Shown here: positions 6,187-10,640 of the stretch, piece after piece | How the letters are laid out: every line of letters begins with the position of its first letter | Numbering within the stretch: position 1 is the stretch's first letter | From: an uncultured Flavobacteriales bacterium | GTDB lineage: Bacteria; Bacteroidota; Bacteroidia; Flavobacteriales; Crocinitomicaceae | Reading direction: 5' to 3' | Length of the DNA stretch: 10,640 bases | NCBI GenBank assembly: GCA_946478775.1 | Contig: CAMLDR010000146.1 | Span: forward strand, 1 to 10,640 | Notes under the pieces: generated by a model | What the model saw: only the letters and a program-made list of their open reading frames with translations | Database searches by the model: none | What the model was told of the DNA's origin: nothing | Made by a program: the position numbers and the translations under genes

Positions 6187-8076
6187 ATGAAAACAGGACA
6201 AATACATGTTTCAACGGAAAATATTTTTCCGATTATTAAAAAATTCTTGTATTCCGACCATGAGATTTTCTTACGTGAGTTGGTTTCAAATGCCGTAGAT
6301 GCTAGTCAGAAACTGAAAGTACTGACCTCAACGGGTGAGTATAAAGGGGAGTTAGGAGATCTGAAAGTAGAAGTACTTTTAGACAAGGAATCAAAAACAC
6401 TGACTATCCGAGATAACGGGATCGGTATGACAGCCGATGAAATCGATAAGTACATCAATCAGATTGCCTTTTCAGGTGCAGAAGAATTCGTAAAACAATA
6501 CGAAGGAAAGGACGGAGCGGAAAGCATCATCGGTCATTTTGGTTTAGGATTTTATTCCGCGTTCATGGTTGCTGAAAAAGTACAGATCCGTACTTTGTCG
6601 CGTCATGAGGGTTCGCAGGCGGTTCAATGGGAAAGCAACGGCTCACCGGAATTTACCCTGACAGAAATTGAAAAAGAGACACGTGGAACGGATATCATCT
6701 TGTATATCAATGAAGAGTCCATCGAGTTTTTAGAGAAGTCCCGTATCCAGGGAATTCTGGATAAATACTGTAAATTCCTGCCAATTCCGGTTTTCTTCGG
6801 AACGAAAGTAGAATACATCGATTCGCCCGAAGGTGAAAAAGACGAAGACGGAAAAGTGAAACGCGTTTCTGTGGATATCCCGAACCAGGTGAATAACCCA
6901 AAACCGGCATGGACTAAGGCTCCGGTTGACCTGAAAGACGAAGATTACAATTCGTTCTACCGTGAGTTGTATCCGATGTCTTTTGAAGATCCGTTGTTTC
7001 ATATTCACCTGAACGTGGATTATCCGTTCAACCTGACAGGGATTCTTTACTTCCCGAAGATCAAGGAAAACGTGGAAGTGCAGAGAAACAAGATCAACTT
7101 GTATTCCAACCAGGTATTTATCACCGATTCGGTAGCGGAAATTGTTCCCGAGTTTTTGACTTTGCTTCATGGAGTAATTGATTCTCCGGATATTCCTCTG
7201 AATGTTTCACGCTCTTACCTTCAAAGCGATGGGAATGTGAAGAAAATTTCTGCCCACATTACCAAAAAAGTGGCAGATAAACTGGCGGAAATGTTTAAGA
7301 AAGACCGTGCTGATTTTGAATCAAAATGGGATGATTTGAAGATTTTCGTGGAATACGGAATGCTTTCTGATGAAAAATTTGCGGAAAAAGCAAAAAGCTT
7401 TGCCCTGATCAAAAATGCAGACGGAAAATATTACACGATTGAAGAGTTTAAAGATCAGATCGCACCGCTTCAGACAAATAAAGACGGAAAAGTAATGGCA
7501 TTATACACGCACAGCGTGGAAGAACATTTTTCCTTCGTGAAACAGGCAAAAGACCGTGGTTTTCAGGTAGCTGTTATTGACGGACCGCTTGCCCCGCATT
7601 GGATCTCACTGATTGAGCAGACAATGGAGAATTTCGGCTTTGTGCGTGTGGATGCAGATGCATTGGACCAATTGATCCAAAAAGAAGGTGAATTACCTGC
7701 CAAATTGAACGAAGAACAACAAACGGCCCTGAAACCATTATTCGAATCGGCTGTTGATAGTCGGAAATTCAAAGTTGAATTCAAGTCGATGAGTGAAACA
7801 GATTCACCGATCATTGTTACGCAGCCGGAGTTTATACGTCGCATGATGGAACAACAAAAAAATGGAGGTGGAGGTTTCTTCGGAGCTTTTCCGGAAACAT
7901 ACAGTATGGTTGTCAATGCAAATCATCAAAAAGTAGAAGATTTATTGAGTTTGACTAATGAGGATGAAAAGTCGGCTAAAATTAAGCAGCTAACTGATTT
8001 AGCCTTATTGGCTCAAGGAATGCTGAAAGGCGAGGAATTGAATAATTTTATTGAGAGAAGTATCTCATTTGTATAA
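6187..8076 (+). CDS. htpG: HtpG, bacterial Hsp90 chaperone
   Basis: This 629-residue ATP-dependent chaperone folds or remodels client proteins in the cytoplasm as a dimer, usually with the DnaK system. The length matches bacterial Hsp90 (about 620-630). The N-terminal GHKL ATPase domain shows FLRELVSNAVDAS (28-40; catalytic E31, Mg-binding N35), DNGIGM (76-81), the lid and glycine motif GHFGLGFYSAF (116-126), and RGTDI (166-170). The middle domain has the ATP-contacting arginine in EVQRNKINLYSNQVFITD (R300) and DIPLNVSRSYLQ (335-346). The C-terminal dimerisation domain includes a glycine run (NGGGGFFG, about 559-566) and lacks the eukaryotic MEEVD tail, as expected. The ATG at 6187 is the natural start. 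It is followed by a hairpin and then a membrane J-domain gene on the same strand. A sigma-54-like element precedes it. Confidence 0.98.
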   Translation: MKTGQIHVSTENIFPIIKKFLYSDHEIFLRELVSNAVDASQKLKVLTSTGEYKGELGDLKVEVLLDKESKTLTIRDNGIGMTADEIDKYINQIAFSGAEEFVKQYEGKDGAESIIGHFGLGFYSAFMVAEKVQIRTLSRHEGSQAVQWESNGSPEFTLTEIEKETRGTDIILYINEESIEFLEKSRIQGILDKYCKFLPIPVFFGTKVEYIDSPEGEKDEDGKVKRVSVDIPNQVNNPKPAWTKAPVDLKDEDYNSFYRELYPMSFEDPLFHIHLNVDYPFNLTGILYFPKIKENVEVQRNKINLYSNQVFITDSVAEIVPEFLTLLHGVIDSPDIPLNVSRSYLQSDGNVKKISAHITKKVADKLAEMFKKDRADFESKWDDLKIFVEYGMLSDEKFAEKAKSFALIKNADGKYYTIEEFKDQIAPLQTNKDGKVMALYTHSVEEHFSFVKQAKDRGFQVAVIDGPLAPHWISLIEQTMENFGFVRVDADALDQLIQKEGELPAKLNEEQQTALKPLFESAVDSRKFKVEFKSMSETDSPIIVTQPEFIRRMMEQQKNGGGGFFGAFPETYSMVVNANHQKVEDLLSLTNEDEKSAKIKQLTDLALLAQGMLKGEELNNFIERSISFV

Positions 8077-8081
8077 CAGAT

Positions 8082-8125
8082 AATCCCCGCCAGGAACTTT
8101 CATTCAAGGCGGGGATTTAATTTTC
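8082..8125 (+). terminator. Hairpin terminator after htpG, close to the next start codon
   Basis: A perfect 10-bp stem, AATCCCCGCC (8082-8091) with GGCGGGGATT (8108-8117), has a 16-base loop and is followed by the T-rich sequence TAATTTTC. It begins five bases after the htpG stop. The strong GC stem supports an intrinsic terminator, although the T tract is interrupted by AA. The next gene starts at 8131, only 13 bases after the stem, so the hairpin could also lower read-through or hinder ribosome access to that gene. Confidence 0.7.
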
Positions 8126-8130
8126 ACAGG

Positions 8131-8901
8131 GTGTACGCATTAATATTTGCCATTATAGGATTTGTTTTAACCAGGAGTTTTTTTGGTGCCATTGCCGGTT
8201 TCGTATTAGGTGGAATTGTACAGCAATTCACACAAAAAAAGAAGCCCGACGGGCAAGGAGCAGGAGGTAGTTCCCGCCAATCTTTCCAGGATATCTTTGA
8301 GTATTACACACAGCAAACCCAGCGGTACGATTTCCCCACGCAGCTTTTGGCACTTTCTGCCTATATGATGAAAAGTGACGGAAAAGTAGTGAAATCAGAG
8401 TTGGATTTTGTCAAAGCTTTCCTGGCACAGCAATTCGGGAACCAATTCAATACCTCGCATTTGCAAACACTGAAGCACTTTTTAGATGCTCCAACTATCC
8501 CGATTGATCAGATTTGTTCCGATATACGTATGCGTGCACAGGTAGAAATCCGGATTCAGCTGCTTCATTATTTATTTGGGATAGCACAATCGGACGGGCA
8601 GGTTTCTGATCAGGAAATCAAAACACTGCAATACATTGCAAACCTGCTGCAGGTTCCACCGATGGATTTTAGATCCGTCCAGGGAATGTTCCGTCAGAAC
8701 CTGAATACAGATTACGAAATTTTGGGGATTGAACAAACGGCTTCAGACGAAGAGGTCAAAAAAGCGTATCGCCAGATGGCTGTGCGTTATCACCCGGATA
8801 AAGTAGCTTCTTTGGGAGAAGAATACCAAAAAGGAGCGAAGGAGAAATTCCAGCGAATCCAGGAAGCTTACGATAACATCAAAAAAGCAAGAGGTCTTTA
8901 A
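8131..8901 (+). CDS. Membrane-anchored TerB/DnaJ-domain protein (DjlA-like)
   Basis: The protein has 256 residues with the domain order of DjlA-type co-chaperones (E. coli DjlA is about 270). An N-terminal membrane segment (about 2-31) has glycines that could pack helices (GFVLTRSFFGAIAGFVLGG). A Gln/Gly-rich hinge follows, then a TerB-like helical domain (about 65-180) with two similar acidic motifs, KSDGKVVKSE (81-90) and QSDGQVSDQE (153-162). A C-terminal J domain (about 193-256) carries the intact HPD at 221-223 (YHPDK), needed to stimulate DnaK ATPase. The start is GTG at 8131: no ATG, GTG or TTG lies further upstream in frame before the htpG stop codon, and starting here gives the expected membrane anchor. 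The J domain would face the cytoplasm. Position just behind htpG suggests a shared role in protein quality control, but a hairpin separates the two genes. Confidence 0.92.
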   Translation: MYALIFAIIGFVLTRSFFGAIAGFVLGGIVQQFTQKKKPDGQGAGGSSRQSFQDIFEYYTQQTQRYDFPTQLLALSAYMMKSDGKVVKSELDFVKAFLAQQFGNQFNTSHLQTLKHFLDAPTIPIDQICSDIRMRAQVEIRIQLLHYLFGIAQSDGQVSDQEIKTLQYIANLLQVPPMDFRSVQGMFRQNLNTDYEILGIEQTASDEEVKKAYRQMAVRYHPDKVASLGEEYQKGAKEKFQRIQEAYDNIKKARGL

Positions 8902-8959
8902 TCAACTAGTTCAAGTCCAAAACGGTTTAGTTTCCCGAATTTGGCGATATTAAATAGGA

Positions 8960-9042
8960 GTTGAAATGTTCAATAGTTCAAAGGATTTGATTCGACTAAA
9001 GAAATCTATTTGGAACTTTTTTAACTCTTGGAACATTTTAAC
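8960..9042. terminator. Nested inverted repeats at a convergent gene end, possible two-way terminator
   Basis: The outer arms GTTGAAATGTTC (8960-8971) and GAACATTTTAAC (9031-9042) pair over 12 positions with one G-T. Inside them, AGTTC-AAA-GATTT segments (8975-8988) pair imperfectly with AAATC-TTT-GAACT (9002-9017), directly followed by TTTTTT (9017-9022) on the plus strand. The region lies between the converging J-domain and methyltransferase genes, the expected place for a terminator. The pairing is imperfect and AT-rich, so the inner hairpin as a terminator is only a moderate call. The rest of the gap (8902-8959) holds nothing I can name. Confidence 0.45.
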
Positions 9043-9052
9043 CTGAGGAAAT

Positions 9053-9763
9053 TTATAATTTCCCCAATGCGAACATCGTGGGCTGCTTGCTCAGATCGTA
9101 GGCATTTTCTCTCCATTCTTTAATGGTTTTGGTTTGAATCCGCTCTGTGAATAGAGTCAGATTGGATGCTACACACAATAAAGTGTCATCGGCCAGCATA
9201 TTCAATAAGTCTTCAAAAACGTGCATGGTTCTGAAGGGAGTGTCCATGAATAATTGGGTTTCACCGCTTCGTTTAACACGTTGTTCCAGGTCTTTCAGTT
9301 TCCGTATGCGTTCTTTTTGTTCTTTTGGCAGGTACCCATGAAACGCAAATTGTTGTCCGTTAAACCCACTTCCGATCAGTGTGAGCAGGATGGAACTTGG
9401 ACCAACTGTAGGGCAGACGTGGATATCGTTCTCGTGGGCCAAAGCAACCAAAACCGCTCCCGGATCCGCAATTCCTGCACAGCCGGCTTCGCTGATAATA
9501 CCTACGCTTTTTCCGGCTTTCATAGCTTTGATCAAGTGGTATAATTCGGTTGCAGCAGTGGATTTATTCAGAATAAAGAATTCGGATTCATCAATGGGAA
9601 AAGTACGATCTATTTTGCGCAGCAGTCTGCGGGCTGATTTAACGTCTTCAACTGCAAATACGCGTAATTCAGCGGCTATCTCAGCTACTTTTTGTGGAAT
9701 GATATCTTCAGTTGATTCTCCTCCAAGTGTATTTGGGATAAGGTATAAGTTACCTGCGCTCAT
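9053..9763 (-). CDS. RsmI-like SAM-dependent methyltransferase (tetrapyrrole methylase fold)
   Basis: This 236-residue protein belongs to the tetrapyrrole (corrin/porphyrin) methylase fold and is closest to RsmI, which 2'-O-methylates C1402 of 16S rRNA. Shared landmarks are GNLYLIPNTLG at the N-terminus (4-14), SEAGCAGIADPG (91-102; RsmI usually has S[DE]AGTPGISDPG), VGPSSILLTLIGSGF (120-134), FAFHGYLP (139-146) and MDTPFRT (173-179; RsmI usually ETPFR). The C-terminal extension of typical RsmI (about 280 residues) is absent. The changed TP-to-CA in the central loop and the short length suggest a paralogue, perhaps with a different substrate, rather than canonical RsmI. The ATG at 9763 overlaps the stop of the phosphatase gene as ATGA (9760-9763), so the two are probably translated together. 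The family is confident; the substrate is not. Confidence 0.88.
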   Translation of the reverse strand: MSAGNLYLIPNTLGGESTEDIIPQKVAEIAAELRVFAVEDVKSARRLLRKIDRTFPIDESEFFILNKSTAATELYHLIKAMKAGKSVGIISEAGCAGIADPGAVLVALAHENDIHVCPTVGPSSILLTLIGSGFNGQQFAFHGYLPKEQKERIRKLKDLEQRVKRSGETQLFMDTPFRTMHVFEDLLNMLADDTLLCVASNLTLFTERIQTKTIKEWRENAYDLSKQPTMFALGKL

Positions 9764-10230
9764 TGCTTCTCTATTAATTGATTGTTCTTTAAAAATGCGT
9801 GTGTTGCCTGGTCCAGCAATTCAATTACTTCCCTGAAATTTAGTTCAGTACCGTAATAAGGATCGGGAACCTCCAAATCCTGATTTGGGTGTAACTCATT
9901 CAGGAAAAGTCTCACTTTCTGTTTATCTGTTTCATTTCTGGCCAAGCGCAAAATGTTTTGTTCATTGCTTTTATCCATTGCAAAGATAATGTCATAATTG
10001 TCAAAATCAGCAACAGAAAATTGACGGGCTCTCAATTCATCTATCGAAACCCCGTATTCCATTGAAATTCTTCTCATACGATGGTCCGGCTGGGAACCTA
10101 CATGATAATTCGCTGTTCCGGCAGAATCTACTTCGATGGACAAGCCAAGGTTTTTTGCTTTATGTCTCAACCAGCCATCAGCCATCGGTGAACGGCAAAT
10201 ATTTCCCAAACAAACCATTAAAACACGCAT
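9760..10230 (-). CDS. Low-molecular-weight protein tyrosine phosphatase
   Basis: This 156-residue cytoplasmic phosphatase matches the family's usual length. The phosphate-binding loop CLGNICRS begins at the catalytic C7 and ends with R13 and S14 (CX5R). The general-acid aspartate is D123 in VPDPYYG. DSAGT (35-39) is another conserved family segment. In bacteria these enzymes often dephosphorylate tyrosine kinases that control polysaccharide export, and some act on phospho-arginine. No kinase or capsule gene lies in this window, so the substrate is unknown. It is the first gene of a two-gene operon with the RsmI-like gene, joined by a four-base ATGA overlap. A good Bacteroidota-type promoter sits upstream, in the gap shared with divergent rpoD. 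Confidence 0.95.
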   Translation of the reverse strand: MRVLMVCLGNICRSPMADGWLRHKAKNLGLSIEVDSAGTANYHVGSQPDHRMRRISMEYGVSIDELRARQFSVADFDNYDIIFAMDKSNEQNILRLARNETDKQKVRLFLNELHPNQDLEVPDPYYGTELNFREVIELLDQATHAFLKNNQLIEKQ

Positions 10231-10250
10231 AATCCGCTCTTATTTGGGCA

Positions 10251-10282
10251 CAAAGTTACTTTTTTAACTTGATTATCCGAAA
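10251..10282 (-). promoter_or_regulatory. Bacteroidota-type promoter for the phosphatase/RsmI-like operon
   Basis: Read on the minus strand, TTTC (10282-10279) is followed after 20 bases by TAACTTTG (10258-10251), a perfect -7 element with a one-mismatch -33 element. Transcription would start about 14 bases before the ATG at 10230. This is the best sigma-factor site of its kind in the window. The remaining gap up to rpoD (10283-10410) shows no comparably clear plus-strand promoter. Confidence 0.65.
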
Positions 10283-10410
10283 TCTTCATTGATTCACACA
10301 ATTTGTTAGTTTAAACAAGCTGTTTAGTCATTTAACATTTTTTGATTCCAACGAACACAACTATGTGTATCTTATAATCGTTATATTCATGTAAATCAAT
10401 AGTAAAGACC

Positions 10411-10640
10411 ATGAGACAGTTAAAGATTGTAAAGCAAGTTACAAATCGTGAGACAGCCTCTCTCGATAAATACCTTCAAGAAATTGGTCGCGTTGAATTA
10501 ATTACTGCCGACGAAGAGGTAGAATTAGCTAAACGAATTAAGGCGGGGGATAAGAGGGCGTTGGAACGTTTAACAAAAGCTAATTTAAGATTCGTGGTAT
10601 CTGTTTCCAAACAGTACCAAAATCAAGGATTATCACTTCC
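10411..10640 (+). CDS. rpoD: Primary RNA polymerase sigma factor, N-terminal part (3' end outside window)
   Basis: The window holds the first 76 codons. [20 protein letters not shown] is characteristic of the short Bacteroidota housekeeping sigma factor, which is about 290 residues and lacks the long region 1.1 of E. coli Rpo[21 protein letters not shown] (18-37) is region 1.2, and [24 protein letters not shown] (about 51-74) begins region 2, which binds core RNA polymerase and the promoter. The start ATG at 10411 gives the conserved N-terminus. The gene is divergent from the phosphatase operon, and the 180-base gap carries that operon's promoter. No clear promoter for rpoD itself was found. 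The frame is cut by the window end and looks intact. Confidence 0.96.
   Translation, partial: MRQLKIVKQVTNRETASLDKYLQEIGRVELITADEEVELAKRIKAGDKRALERLTKANLRFVVSVSKQYQNQGLSL

Noticed and set aside
6730..7170. Open minus-strand frame of 146 codons within htpG
   Set aside because: It is antisense to strongly conserved htpG coding sequence, with no recognisable protein features.
7861..7886. Glycine run in HtpG as a possible insertion or low-complexity expansion
   Set aside because: A glycine-rich loop at this place is a normal feature of HtpG in this phylum as far as I recall, and the frame is intact.
9381..9836. Open plus-strand frame of 151 codons opposite the RsmI-like and phosphatase genes
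   Set aside because: It lies wholly antisense to two well-supported genes and its translation shows no recognisable domain; it is an echo of their coding pattern.
10302..10375. Possible plus-strand promoters for rpoD (TTTG at 10302 or 10341 with TA-containing words downstream)
   Set aside because: None gives both a 19-21 base gap and a reasonable TAnnTTTG match, so no promoter is called.

Overview
The window looks like ordinary chromosomal core DNA from a member of the Bacteroidota, most likely a flavobacterium-type lineage (order Flavobacteriales). The genus cannot be named from sequence alone. The evidence is a short primary sigma factor start typical of the phylum, promoter elements of the Bacteroidota type (TTTG about 20 bases before TAnnTTTG), little use of Shine-Dalgarno sites, many Lys/Ile/Asn-rich proteins, and a TPR-containing histidine kinase paired with a LytTR regulator. 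I see no phage, transposon, CRISPR or tRNA/rRNA sequence, and no clear sign of horizontal transfer.

Layout from left to right. The 3' two thirds of an ABC-F ATPase gene (+) ends at a strong hairpin terminator near 1015-1042. Convergent to it is a two-gene operon on the minus strand, in which a TPR/HisKA_2 sensor kinase is followed, with an ATGA overlap, by a LytTR response regulator. Upstream of these, also on minus, is a gene for a secreted protein of unknown function. It is divergent from a FkbM-family methyltransferase gene (+). Next come htpG (Hsp90, +) and a membrane-anchored TerB/DnaJ protein resembling DjlA (+), with a perfect 10-bp-stem hairpin between them. A convergent region of about 150 bases with nested inverted repeats separates these from another minus-strand pair joined by an ATGA overlap: a low-molecular-weight protein tyrosine phosphatase gene, then an RsmI-like tetrapyrrole-methylase-fold methyltransferase gene. 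The window ends 230 bases into rpoD (+), divergent from the phosphatase.

Functional themes are translation (ABC-F factor, RsmI-like enzyme), protein folding (HtpG plus a J-domain co-chaperone), signalling (kinase/regulator pair, phosphatase) and transcription (RpoD). No single new multi-gene system stands out. The more interesting signals are regulatory: a sigma-54-like GG-N10-GA element with a TGTCA repeat just upstream of htpG, a terminator-like hairpin almost touching the GTG start of the J-domain gene, and nested inverted repeats at the convergent junction. At protein level the notable points are the loss of the P-loop lysine in the second ABC-F domain, a changed G1 box in the sensor kinase, and altered motifs in the RsmI-like enzyme.
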